Assembly: GCA_937926175.1 (NCBI GenBank)
Contig: CALANV010000015.1
Span: 1-64,000, forward strand
Direction: 5' to 3'
DNA length: 64,000 nt
From: an uncultured Rhodospirillales bacterium
GTDB taxonomy: Bacteria; Pseudomonadota; Alphaproteobacteria; CACIAM-22H2
Below the pieces are notes generated by a model. It did not search any database, was not told the origin of the DNA, and worked only from the letters and a program-made list of their open reading frames with translations. A program made the translations under genes and the position numbers. This document shows positions 1 to 7,523 of this stretch, in pieces (within the stretch, counting starts at the first letter, position 1; every line of letters begins with the position of its first letter).

Positions 1-215
1 TCCTTGGGCAGCTGATTGCCGGGGTGGGTCAGATCGTTTATGAAGGCATTCCACAGCCGCATGTTCGAAAGCACCGCATCGGTCGTCTTCTTGACGTCCG
101 TGGGATCCTCTTTCGCCTGGGTCAACGCGGAGGTCACCTGGGCCAGCAGCCTGTACTCGGTCGCGCGCGGCGATTCCGTCACGCCTTGTGTGCGGGCATA
201 GACCTGATGGCTCAT
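1..215 (-). CDS. flaF: Flagellar biosynthesis regulator FlaF (3' end outside window)
   Basis: The reverse strand reads MSHQVYARTQGVTESPRATE and continues through a helical stretch with the FlaF-like core NMRLWNAFINDLTHPGNQLP before leaving the window, so only about 71 N-terminal residues are visible. Its ATG overlaps the flbT stop codon (ATGA, 212-215), indicating translational coupling. In alphaproteobacteria FlaF is a small cytoplasmic protein that acts with FlbT on flagellin synthesis and export, and the flaF-flbT-flagellin order seen here is standard. The assignment rests on the core motif and this context. Confidence 0.88.
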   Translation of the reverse strand, partial: MSHQVYARTQGVTESPRATEYRLLAQVTSALTQAKEDPTDVKKTTDAVLSNMRLWNAFINDLTHPGNQLPK

Positions 216-622
216 TTCTGCTTCTCCTTGGCGTCGTACTGCAGTAGGTCGTCCTCTACGGCGATCAAAGACTTGCAGGCTTTCATGGCCATATAAAGAT
301 TTCCGCTTGCCTCGTGCTCCTCGATCTTCTTGAGGATGTCGAGGGTGGATTTGCGCCTGGTGACCGATCGAAAGTCGTCGAAGAACGCACGGAAACGTTC
401 GCGGTAGGCCGTGCGGTTCTCAGGGTCGATGTACATGAGCATGAGGGTGAAGTAGATGCGCCGCGCCGGCGTTCGCGCCTCATGCTCCTGCATGATGTCG
501 CGATCCCGCAGAAGCGTCGCCCGGTTCTTGAGGACGAGCGATGCCCCGGTCTTCCCGGCCATGATGACCGCGCCGTTGACGACGAATTTTTCGCCCGGTT
601 TGAGCTCGATCTTGAGCGCCAT
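212..622 (-). CDS. flbT: Flagellin mRNA regulator FlbT
   Basis: A 136-residue protein starting MALKIELKPGEKFVVNGAVI, with the FlbT features LKNRATLLRDRDIM and an ARRIYFTLMLMYID segment; the length is normal for the family. In Caulobacter FlbT binds the flagellin mRNA leader and restrains translation until the hook is finished. It lies 63 bp downstream of a flagellin gene on the same strand, with no terminator seen between them, so it is probably carried on the flagellin transcript from the sigma-54 promoter at 1613-1628. It overlaps flaF by 4 nt. Confidence 0.93.
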   Translation of the reverse strand: MALKIELKPGEKFVVNGAVIMAGKTGASLVLKNRATLLRDRDIMQEHEARTPARRIYFTLMLMYIDPENRTAYRERFRAFFDDFRSVTRRKSTLDILKKIEEHEASGNLYMAMKACKSLIAVEDDLLQYDAKEKQK

Positions 623-685
623 GACGCTGCTTCACCCAACCATGTTATTGCGTGACGACCGAACGTTTCCGCTGCTACGCAGACG

Positions 686-1510
686 TTACCCGAACAGCCG
701 CAGGAGCGTCTGCGGCGCCTGGTTGGCGATGGCGAGCGCCTGGACCGCCAGCTGCTGACGAACCTGCAGCGCCTGCAGTGCCGCACTTTCCTTCGCCATG
801 TCGGCGTCGACCAGCGAACCGAGACCTTCGGTCGCCGCCTCGCTCACCTGCTTGATGAACTCGTCCTGCCCCTCGAGCGCCTTGATGTCGGCGCCGAGAT
901 TGGCCAGCGCGTTGTTCACCGCAATCTGGAAGCGACCGAAGTCGCCGCCCGCGGTCAGTGCGCTCTGCGCGCTCGCTGCATCGTACTCATAGTTCGCCTC
1001 GAGCGTCGAACGGGTCGCCTCCAGGTCGTTCGCCCGGATCGTGACTGTCGCCGTGCCGTCGATGCTGGCGATGACCGTCTGATTGCTCGCGCCCGTCTTG
1101 ATCAGATTGACCCCATTGTACGTGGCGTTGTTGATGTAGGTCTCGACCTCATCAAGCATCGCCTTCAGGTCGTTCTGATACGTCTTGCGCGTCTCGGACG
1201 AGATGCTTTCATCGGCCAGCTGCACGATCTTGGCCTGGATGTCCTGCATCTTGGTCGAGATCTGCGTCGCCGCGTTCAGCGCGACCTTGGCGATGCCCTT
1301 GGCGGCGCCGAGGGCCTGGCTGACCGCGTTGTACGCCTTGATGTCGCCGCGCAGGCCCTGCGCGACGGCGAACGTCGAAGCATCGTCCAGTGCGCTCGAG
1401 ACCCGAAGACCCGTCGAGACACGGTTCTGAACCGTCTTCATTTCTTCAGCCGTGCTGCGCAGGTGCTTCAGCACGTACAGCGCGCCCGGATTGGTATTTA
1501 CGGAGGTCAC
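686..1510 (-). CDS. Flagellin (copy 1)
   Basis: A 274-residue short-type flagellin with only the conserved D0/D1 helices. The N-terminus contains VQNRVSTGLRVSSALDDAS and the C-terminus ends ALAIANQAPQTLLRLFG. I place the start at a GTG (1508-1510) because it follows an AGGAGACGAAC ribosome-binding site and gives an N-terminus (TSVNTNPGAL) matching the second flagellin; the same frame stays open upstream to 1783 but that part has no flagellin character. A sigma-54 promoter lies about 100 bp upstream. Codons after about residue 50 are nucleotide-identical to the copy at 4278-5102. flbT and flaF follow in the same direction. Confidence 0.95.
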   Translation of the reverse strand: MTSVNTNPGALYVLKHLRSTAEEMKTVQNRVSTGLRVSSALDDASTFAVAQGLRGDIKAYNAVSQALGAAKGIAKVALNAATQISTKMQDIQAKIVQLADESISSETRKTYQNDLKAMLDEVETYINNATYNGVNLIKTGASNQTVIASIDGTATVTIRANDLEATRSTLEANYEYDAASAQSALTAGGDFGRFQIAVNNALANLGADIKALEGQDEFIKQVSEAATEGLGSLVDADMAKESAALQALQVRQQLAVQALAIANQAPQTLLRLFG

Positions 1511-1612
1511 GTTCGTCTCCTGGCTTGCAAGTCCTTCATTGCCGACCGGCCGAAGGCCTCGCTCATGTGGCGGGATTCTCCGCCCGCGAACCTTCCGGTC
1601 ACGCGATGCGAG

Positions 1613-1628
1613 AGCAACGGCCATGCCA
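1613..1628 (-). promoter_or_regulatory. Sigma-54 (-24/-12) promoter of flagellin copy 1
   Basis: On the minus strand the sequence reads TGGCATG-GCCG-TTGCT, matching the -24/-12 consensus TGGCAYR-N4-TTGCW at every fixed position. It lies 103 bp upstream of the GTG start at 1510, predicting a transcription start near 1600. FlbD, the sigma-54 activator for late flagellar genes, is encoded in this window at 14572. Confidence 0.85.
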
Positions 1629-1689
1629 GCGGACCAGCAGGAGAAAACCGCGGTTTTTCCGGGATTCTTCGACACCGGAGACGAACTGT

Positions 1690-1745
1690 CGGGAAACTCT
1701 TGCCGGGTTGCACGAACAAATCTGCCCGGCGGGACAATCTTGCCG
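1690..1745. promoter_or_regulatory. FlbD (ftr)-like site cluster upstream of flagellin copy 1
   Basis: Three related 16-bp imperfect palindromes occur in a row: CGGGAAACTCTTGCCG (1690-1705), CGAACAAATCTGCCCG (1713-1728) and CGGGACAATCTTGCCG (1730-1745). They sit 60-130 bp upstream of the sigma-54 promoter at 1613-1628, the usual place for enhancer sites. The same motif recurs before the second flagellin and before fliF. Assignment to FlbD is by analogy with Caulobacter ftr elements. Confidence 0.6.
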
Positions 1746-1769
1746 ACGCGGCGCGCGGTCACGGATGCT

Positions 1770-4073
1770 TCACCCTGGCGCACCAGTCACGCCACATCGT
1801 CCGCAGCGCTGCCTCGAAATTCCGGGCGAACCGGCGCCGTCGCACAACGGCGAGGCGGCCATGCGTTCACGCAGTTCCGCGCGAAGACGGCGCAGACGAT
1901 TCCGGTCGGAAGCGAGCGATGCGGCAATGTCGAGATACTGCGCCAGCCCGTCGGCAACGAGCTCCGTAAGCCCGACGCTCGTCAGATGGGTGATCGAATG
2001 GCGCGAGCAGAATCGGTCACCGCCCAACGTGACGACGGGCACGCCCATCCAGAGCGCCTCGATGGTCGTGAGGCCGCCTGAGTACGGGAAAGGGTCGAGG
2101 GCGATGTCGACCTCGGCATAGCCGGCGAGAAACTCCGCGTGATTGGCCCCAGGCTTCAGATCGATCCGCTGCGGATCGCCGCCGGCATTCACGAACATGT
2201 CGAGATAGCGTGCGCGGGTTTCCGCATCCGAGAGCGACGATGTACGCAGCAGCAACCGTCCGTTCTTTACCCGCTCGAGCAGCCGTACCCACAGCCGGAT
2301 GACGTCCGGCGTCACCTTGCTGAGATTGTTGAAGCAGCCGAATGTCACAACACCGGTCGTATCCGACGGCAGCGGTGACACCGGCGGCGCATACGACGGC
2401 GGCTCGTAACAGACATAACCGTCCGGGAGCCGTATCACGCGCTCGACGAAATGCGCCTCGAACCCGGCAGGCGTCTCGCGCCAATCCGAGATTACCCAGT
2501 CCATTTCCGGCAGGCCTGTCGTCCCCACATAACCTGCCCAGCTTGCCTGAACCGGTGCCGGTCGCATCGCGAACGTGCGCAGACGGTTCCGAGCCGTGTG
2601 GCCCGACAGGTCGATCAGCACGTCGATGGCATCCGCCCTGATCCGGTTTGCGAGGTCGCGCGGCTTTTCGGATGGAACCCGGTGCCATGCCGAGACCCGT
2701 TCCCTGAGCTGCTGCGACATGTCGTCGTCATACTCGCTCGTCGAATAGCAAATGAACTCGAACGAATCCCGGTCATAATGTTTGAACAGAGGTGCCGTGA
2801 AGAATCCGACCGGATGCCTGCGCAGATCACCGGAGACGAAACCGACGCGCAGACGCCGCTCCGGATCGGGATCGTTATGTGGTGGTGGAAGCGCCCCTCG
2901 CAGATCCGCGTTCCGCGCGCCCCACATCCGATGCGCCGCAACGATATCCGCGACGCTGTGCGCCGGGTTGTACTGCATGACGAAGAGAAGATTCATCGCA
3001 GCCGGCTCGAAACCCGGACGGATCTCCAGAACGCGCCGATAGATGGACTCCGCCTCCTCGACCCGGCCCTGTGCCGCCCGCACGAAAGCGAGATCGCACA
3101 GCACCTCAGGGATGGTTGGGTCGATCGCAAGAGCGCGCTCGTAGCTCTTGGCCGCTTCCGACAGATGGCCGGCCTTCCGCAGGGCCGTACCAAGGTTATG
3201 GTGCGCACGGGCATCATTCGGCTTTAAGATGAGTGCGCGCTTGATGTATGCCTGCGCGGCCTCGAACTGCCCCCGAACAGCCTGGATGGCCCCGAATGTC
3301 AAATAGGCCTCGGCCAGGTCCGGAGCCGCCTTCACGCCTCTTTCCGCCGTGGCGAGGGCTTCACCGAGCCGGTCGAGGCGCAGATAGACGTTGGCAAGAT
3401 TCGTCAGTCCGACCCCATAGGTCGGATGCTCTTTGACCAGTTGCTCGAGCTCCGCCACGGCCTCCTCGAGGCGCTCGCTGTCCGCAAGCACGAGCCCGAG
3501 ATTGGCGCGTGCCGTCAGCAGATTGGGATCCAGCGCGATCGCGCGCCTGTAGGCATCGACCGCCTCGTCGAATCGCCGGGCCGCATGAAGTACATGCGCG
3601 AGATTCGCATGAGCGGCCGCAAGATGCGGGTTTGCCGCAATCGCAGCGCGGAAATGTTCCTCCGCCACGTCGAGACGCCCGGCATCCCGATGCGCATTTC
3701 CGAGATTGAAATGTGCCGCCGCGTAGTCAGGTTTCAGATCGATGGCACGTTGCCAAGCCTCGATCGCCTCATCGCCCCGATTCAGCGCACTCAACGCGTT
3801 GCCGAGATTGTACGCGGCCTCAGGGAACGCAGGGCGCAGGACGAGCGCGCGCTCGATCAGGCGTACGGCCTCGTCATGCCTGTTCTGCTGGTGTGCGAGC
3901 ACGCCCAGCAGATGTACGGCATCGGCATGGTTCGGTGCCCGGGCCAGAATATCGCGGTAAGCGGTTTCGGCGGCGGCGAACCTTCCGGCCCGATGGTGAG
4001 CGACGGCTGTCGCCAGCAAGGTCGCGATGAGGTTTGCAGCCGGTCGCGCAGACGCAGCCCGTGTGCTTCCCAT
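1770..4073 (-). CDS. TPR-repeat O-GlcNAc-transferase (SPINDLY)-like glycosyltransferase, probable flagellin modifier
   Basis: About 767 residues. Roughly ten tandem TPRs (residues 20-370; motifs such as AYNLGNALSALNRGDEAIEA) precede a GT41-type catalytic half with VGFVSGDLRRHPVGFF, DLSGHTARNRL and DPFPYSGGLTTIEALWMGVP. Cytoplasmic enzymes of this type transfer GlcNAc-like sugars to Ser/Thr. Its position between two flagellin genes suggests flagellin as substrate (inference). I chose the ATG at 4071-4073 because the longer frame starts with a GTG at 4155-4157 that lies inside a CtrA box. The last 20 residues do not match the family: a missing base near 1833-1836 appears to shift the frame after MAASPLCDGA (see findings). 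The fold is otherwise intact. Confidence 0.85.
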   Translation of the reverse strand: MGSTRAASARPAANLIATLLATAVAHHRAGRFAAAETAYRDILARAPNHADAVHLLGVLAHQQNRHDEAVRLIERALVLRPAFPEAAYNLGNALSALNRGDEAIEAWQRAIDLKPDYAAAHFNLGNAHRDAGRLDVAEEHFRAAIAANPHLAAAHANLAHVLHAARRFDEAVDAYRRAIALDPNLLTARANLGLVLADSERLEEAVAELEQLVKEHPTYGVGLTNLANVYLRLDRLGEALATAERGVKAAPDLAEAYLTFGAIQAVRGQFEAAQAYIKRALILKPNDARAHHNLGTALRKAGHLSEAAKSYERALAIDPTIPEVLCDLAFVRAAQGRVEEAESIYRRVLEIRPGFEPAAMNLLFVMQYNPAHSVADIVAAHRMWGARNADLRGALPPPHNDPDPERRLRVGFVSGDLRRHPVGFFTAPLFKHYDRDSFEFICYSTSEYDDDMSQQLRERVSAWHRVPSEKPRDLANRIRADAIDVLIDLSGHTARNRLRTFAMRPAPVQASWAGYVGTTGLPEMDWVISDWRETPAGFEAHFVERVIRLPDGYVCYEPPSYAPPVSPLPSDTTGVVTFGCFNNLSKVTPDVIRLWVRLLERVKNGRLLLRTSSLSDAETRARYLDMFVNAGGDPQRIDLKPGANHAEFLAGYAEVDIALDPFPYSGGLTTIEALWMGVPVVTLGGDRFCSRHSITHLTSVGLTELVADGLAQYLDIAASLASDRNRLRRLRAELRERMAASPLCDGAGSPGISRQRCGRCGVTGAPG

Positions 4074-4149
4074 GTCGAAGCCGTACCCAGATAACCAGAC
4101 GTGCGACGATGAAGATAATCGCCGCACGTTCCTGATATGCCGCTTAAGG

Positions 4150-4164
4150 TTAAGCACGGCTTAA
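4150..4164. promoter_or_regulatory. CtrA box upstream of the flagellin-linked glycosyltransferase
   Basis: The site reads TTAAGCACGGCTTAA on the plus strand: TTAA-N7-TTAA, a perfect match to the full CtrA consensus and itself nearly palindromic. It lies 77 bp upstream of the chosen ATG at 4073. CtrA is encoded in this window at 22046. A CtrA-driven, separate transcript for the glycosyltransferase is inferred because a terminator lies just upstream. Confidence 0.7.
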
Positions 4165-4186
4165 CCGGGGGCCAGCATCAACCGGG

Positions 4187-4223
4187 AAAAATAAGGGCGG
4201 CACCGGGATCTCCGATGCCGCCC
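4187..4223 (-). terminator. Rho-independent terminator of flagellin copy 2
   Basis: Arms GGGCGGCA (4195-4202) and TGCCGCCC (4216-4223) form an 8-bp GC stem. On the minus strand it is followed by TTATTTTT. It lies 55 bp past the flagellin stop and separates the flagellin transcript from the glycosyltransferase gene. Confidence 0.75.
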
Positions 4224-4277
4224 GCAAGAACCGCCGGTGCGGGAAGAAATTTCCTCCCCGCCCCGAGGCGTCCGCCG

Positions 4278-5102
4278 TTACCCGAACAGCCGCAGGAGCG
4301 CCTGCGGCGTCTGGTTGGCGATGGCGAGCGCCTGGACCGCCAGCTGCTGACGAACCTGCAGCGCCTGCAGTGCCGCACTTTCCTTCGCCATGTCGGCGTC
4401 GACCAGCGAACCGAGACCTTCGGTCGCCGCCTCGCTCACCTGCTTGATGAACTCGTCCTGCCCCTCGAGCGCCTTGATGTCGGCGCCGAGATTGGCCAGC
4501 GCGTTGTTCACCGCAATCTGGAAGCGACCGAAGTCGCCGCCCGCGGTCAGTGCGCTCTGCGCGCTCGCTGCATCGTACTCATAGTTCGCCTCGAGCGTCG
4601 AACGGGTCGCCTCCAGGTCGTTCGCCCGGATCGTGACTGTCGCCGTGCCGTCGATGCTGGCGATGACCGTCTGATTGCTCGCGCCCGTCTTGATCAGATT
4701 GACCCCATTGTACGTGGCGTTGTTGATGTAGGTCTCGACCTCATCAAGCATCGCCTTCAGGTCGTTCTGATACGTCTTGCGCGTCTCGGACGAGATGCTT
4801 TCATCGGCCAGCTGCACGATCTTGGCCTGGATGTCCTGCATCTTGGTCGAGATCTGCGTCGCCGCGTTCAGCGCGACCTTGGCGATGCCCTTGGCGGCGC
4901 CGAGGGCCTGGCTGACCGCGTTGTACGCCTTGATGTCGCCGCGCAGGCCCTGTGCGACGGCGAAGACCGACGCGTCGTCCAGCGCGCTCGACACTTTGAG
5001 ACCCGTCGAGACACGGTTCTGCACCGTGTTCATCTCGAACATGGTCGCACGCAGGGTCTTCAGGACAGACAGAGCACCAACGTTTGTGTTCACAGAAGAC
5101 AT
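4278..5102 (-). CDS. Flagellin (copy 2)
   Basis: A 274-residue flagellin beginning MSSVNTNVGALSVLKTLRAT and ending ALAIANQTPQALLRLFG, the same length as copy 1. The start is set by a strong AGGAGAACCCTA ribosome-binding site. Differences from copy 1 are confined to about the first 50 residues and two substitutions near the C-terminus (T/A and A/T); the middle 642 bp are identical. It is preceded by a canonical sigma-54 promoter (5195-5210) with at least four FlbD-like sites upstream and followed by an intrinsic terminator, so it is a single-gene late-class transcript. It encodes filament subunits exported by the flagellar secretion system. Confidence 0.96.
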   Translation of the reverse strand: MSSVNTNVGALSVLKTLRATMFEMNTVQNRVSTGLKVSSALDDASVFAVAQGLRGDIKAYNAVSQALGAAKGIAKVALNAATQISTKMQDIQAKIVQLADESISSETRKTYQNDLKAMLDEVETYINNATYNGVNLIKTGASNQTVIASIDGTATVTIRANDLEATRSTLEANYEYDAASAQSALTAGGDFGRFQIAVNNALANLGADIKALEGQDEFIKQVSEAATEGLGSLVDADMAKESAALQALQVRQQLAVQALAIANQTPQALLRLFG

Positions 5103-5194
5103 TAGGGTTCTCCTATTCTTCGAAGTGGAAAACCGGACAGTTCTTGTCCGGGGCCCTCCTGTCCCTTCTGGACATGAGGCGCCGCGCCTGTGGC

Positions 5195-5210
5195 AGCAAC
5201 CGACATGCCA
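5195..5210 (-). promoter_or_regulatory. Sigma-54 (-24/-12) promoter of flagellin copy 2
   Basis: The minus strand reads TGGCATG-TCGG-TTGCT, a full match to the sigma-54 consensus, 93 bp upstream of the flagellin ATG. The predicted transcription start is near 5184, leaving a leader of about 80 nt similar to that of copy 1. Such a leader is where FlbT could act. Confidence 0.87.
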
Positions 5211-5285
5211 CGCGACCCTCTTCCGCAAACCTTTGAAAAGAAACCACTCCGGATTTGGTTATCGGACCTTTTACCAATTCTCGAA

Positions 5286-5397
5286 GGCAAGTCTTGCCCA
5301 GCCGACGCGGCAAAACTTGCCGAGCAACGGCAAGAACTGCCCGCCCCGGCCGGCCGCGAGCGGAACGAACTTCCCCCGGGCCCGGCATAAACTGCCG
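5286..5397. promoter_or_regulatory. Shared FlbD (ftr)-like enhancer between divergent sigma-54 promoters
   Basis: Four related palindromes fall within 112 bp: GGCAAGTCTTGCCC (5286-5299), CGGCAAAACTTGCCG (5308-5322), CGGCAAGAACTGCCC (5328-5342) and CCGGCATAAACTGCCG (5382-5397). The block lies about 76-187 bp upstream of the leftward promoter at 5195-5210 and about 102-213 bp upstream of the rightward one at 5499-5514, so it can serve both flagellin copy 2 and fliK. The remainder of 5103-5549 holds no gene that I can support. Confidence 0.65.
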
Positions 5398-5498
5398 TCG
5401 ACGGGCAGGCTGCGGCCTGTGCCGCACGCCAGTAACAGATTCGAATTGGCGGCTCAATTCCTTTCTACGTCAATGCGTTACACCTTATCCACGGTACT

Positions 5499-5514
5499 TG
5501 GCCCGTGGCTTGCT
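5499..5514 (+). promoter_or_regulatory. Sigma-54 (-24/-12) promoter of the fliK-flgE operon
   Basis: The plus strand reads TGGCCCG-TGGC-TTGCT, differing from the consensus TGGCACG-N4-TTGCW by one base (C for A). The predicted start of transcription is near 5525, 25 nt before the fliK ATG at 5550. It is oriented away from the flagellin promoter at 5195-5210. Confidence 0.75.
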
Positions 5515-5549
5515 GATGAACCGGCGAGTTCATCCTGCCCGCGTTCGTC

Positions 5550-7475
5550 ATGGTCACGGACATACGCTTCTTCGAAATGCTCTCGCCGCGCGACAGCGGT
5601 ACGGACCCGATGCGTCCGCGCATCGAGTCGGGCGAGAGCGCGTTCGCCAACCTGCTGAACCGGGCCCTCGATACACTCGAGACACCCGCCGTCTCGCGCG
5701 ACGATGCTGCGGACGACCGCAGCGCATCGCAGTCACCGCCGACGACGGCGGCCGTCGAGTCCAATCCCGTTGCGCCGGTACAACCGCAGCAGGAACCAGC
5801 CACTTCGCCGGAGCCGGCACGAATCGCCGATACGACGTCGACGACACCAGCCGTCGGTGCACCGGAAGCGACACCGTTCGCCGAAGCGATGGCACCGCGT
5901 CAGCCGACGGCGCACGGTACGGTGCCGTCGGCGCCATTGGGACCGTCGGCGCCACCGGCGTCGATGTCACCGCCCGGCGCAGCGGAGACGATGGTGCCGC
6001 CGCTGCAACCGGCGACCACGGGGCCGCAGATGGCCAGCACGCCGCAAGGCGCAATCATGAATCAGACGGATGCGATCCTCCCGCCGCCGAACGCGCCCAG
6101 AGCGTTCGCGCCGAATACAGCCGATGAGCCTGCGCCGAGTCCGGTCAACGCCTCTGCCTCGAATACGAACGGCCTACCTCACCTCGGGTCCACGACGGCA
6201 ATGCCGACTGGCCTCGCCGGACGCGGCGCCCAGGAGGCAAAGCCGACCATCTCGGTTCCAATCGCAACCGACACCGGAACTGAACGACCGGCCGTTCCAA
6301 GAAAGCCTGCCGGTACCGCCCCGATCGCGTTCCAATCGTCGCCGACACGCGAGACGCCCACGTCTGCCACGACCGTCGCATCGCAGCCGATTCCGAGGCA
6401 ACCGGTTCCGGCGCATTCGGTTTCAACGCGACCGGTCCCGATGGAACCGATTTCAACGCAACCGCCGTCGATACAACAGGTTTCGACGCAATCAGCACAG
6501 GTTTCGGAGCATTCAGCCACGTCACCGGCGCAGACCTGGATTGGCAATTCACCGTTTGAATCAGTTTCCGTTCCAGAGGCGATCGCGGGAACCCGTACCG
6601 CACCCGGCGCACCCGTCATCATCGTGAAGAACACGGATAGGCCGCTGACGGACATCGTCGCCCCCCTGCCCACGACCGATGAACCGTCCGTCGAGACCGC
6701 CGTCGGCACGATTGTAATCCCCAAGCCCGATATGCCGACGCGCGCTACGTCCAACAATCCTGCGCTGACGGTCGGTTTTGCGACGCAGATGACGGCCCAG
6801 GCAGCCGGAAACGGAGACGTGGCTGTCCAGCCCCAGGCGACGGGCATGCAGCTCGCCACACCGCAACTGGCGACCGAAAGCGAGATCGTCGTCTCCGCCA
6901 TGTCGCGAGGCGAGCACATGGTGTCCAGCGTCGAACAGGCGGCCTCGGCGCGCATCGATCAGACGCCGATGGTCGAAGCACCGGCGATGCGCGGCTCGCC
7001 GTCGATCGACACGATGGCAGCGGCCGAGCGGACTGTGCGTCCGGCCCTTCATCCGCTCGTCGCACAGGTCGCGGTGCATGTCACCAAGGCCGCGATCGAA
7101 GGTAACGATCGCATCAGCATCCGCTTGTCGCCGGCTGAACTCGGTCGCATCGACGTGCGCCTCGATTTCGGCCCCGACGGCCGTGTCCAGGCGGTATTCG
7201 CGGCGGATCGTCCCCATACTGTGGAACTGCTGCAGCGTGACGCGCGCGAGCTCGCCCGGGCCCTGCAGGATGCCGGCCTTCAGACAGACTCCGGCAGTCT
7301 CAGCTTCAATCTCCGGAACGGCGGCCACGGCAACGATGCTGCCGGCAGCTTCGAACGATCAATCCCCGGCGCGGGCAGCAAGGACGGCGACGTCGTCGTC
7401 CAAGTTCCACCGCCGCAGATCCATACCTATACCGCCGGAACGATCGGCCCCGGACGTGTCGATATCCGGATTTGA
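5550..7475 (+). CDS. fliK: Flagellar hook-length control protein FliK
   Basis: 641 residues. About 480 residues of low-complexity Pro/Thr/Ser/Ala-rich sequence, including degenerate PVP/ST repeats around residues 270-320, precede a FliK C-terminal domain (about 500-600) with ISIRLSPAELGRIDVRLDF and HTVELLQRDARELARALQDA. FliK is the secreted molecular ruler that switches export from hook to filament subunits; a long disordered ruler plus compact C-terminal switch domain is the typical build. No strong ribosome-binding site precedes the ATG at 5550, so an internal Met remains possible. It is followed by flgE at 48 bp and driven by the sigma-54 promoter at 5499. Confidence 0.88.
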   Translation: MVTDIRFFEMLSPRDSGTDPMRPRIESGESAFANLLNRALDTLETPAVSRDDAADDRSASQSPPTTAAVESNPVAPVQPQQEPATSPEPARIADTTSTTPAVGAPEATPFAEAMAPRQPTAHGTVPSAPLGPSAPPASMSPPGAAETMVPPLQPATTGPQMASTPQGAIMNQTDAILPPPNAPRAFAPNTADEPAPSPVNASASNTNGLPHLGSTTAMPTGLAGRGAQEAKPTISVPIATDTGTERPAVPRKPAGTAPIAFQSSPTRETPTSATTVASQPIPRQPVPAHSVSTRPVPMEPISTQPPSIQQVSTQSAQVSEHSATSPAQTWIGNSPFESVSVPEAIAGTRTAPGAPVIIVKNTDRPLTDIVAPLPTTDEPSVETAVGTIVIPKPDMPTRATSNNPALTVGFATQMTAQAAGNGDVAVQPQATGMQLATPQLATESEIVVSAMSRGEHMVSSVEQAASARIDQTPMVEAPAMRGSPSIDTMAAAERTVRPALHPLVAQVAVHVTKAAIEGNDRISIRLSPAELGRIDVRLDFGPDGRVQAVFAADRPHTVELLQRDARELARALQDAGLQTDSGSLSFNLRNGGHGNDAAGSFERSIPGAGSKDGDVVVQVPPPQIHTYTAGTIGPGRVDIRI

Positions 7476-7523
7476 GCGAAACCCAAACCCCAGCAGCATT
7501 CGGTTCATGAGGGAGACTGAAGA

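Noticed and set aside
1510..1783. N-terminal extension of flagellin copy 1 in the open frame
   Set aside because: The extension covers the sigma-54 promoter and FlbD-like sites, has no flagellin character, and a GTG with a good ribosome-binding site gives an N-terminus matching copy 2.
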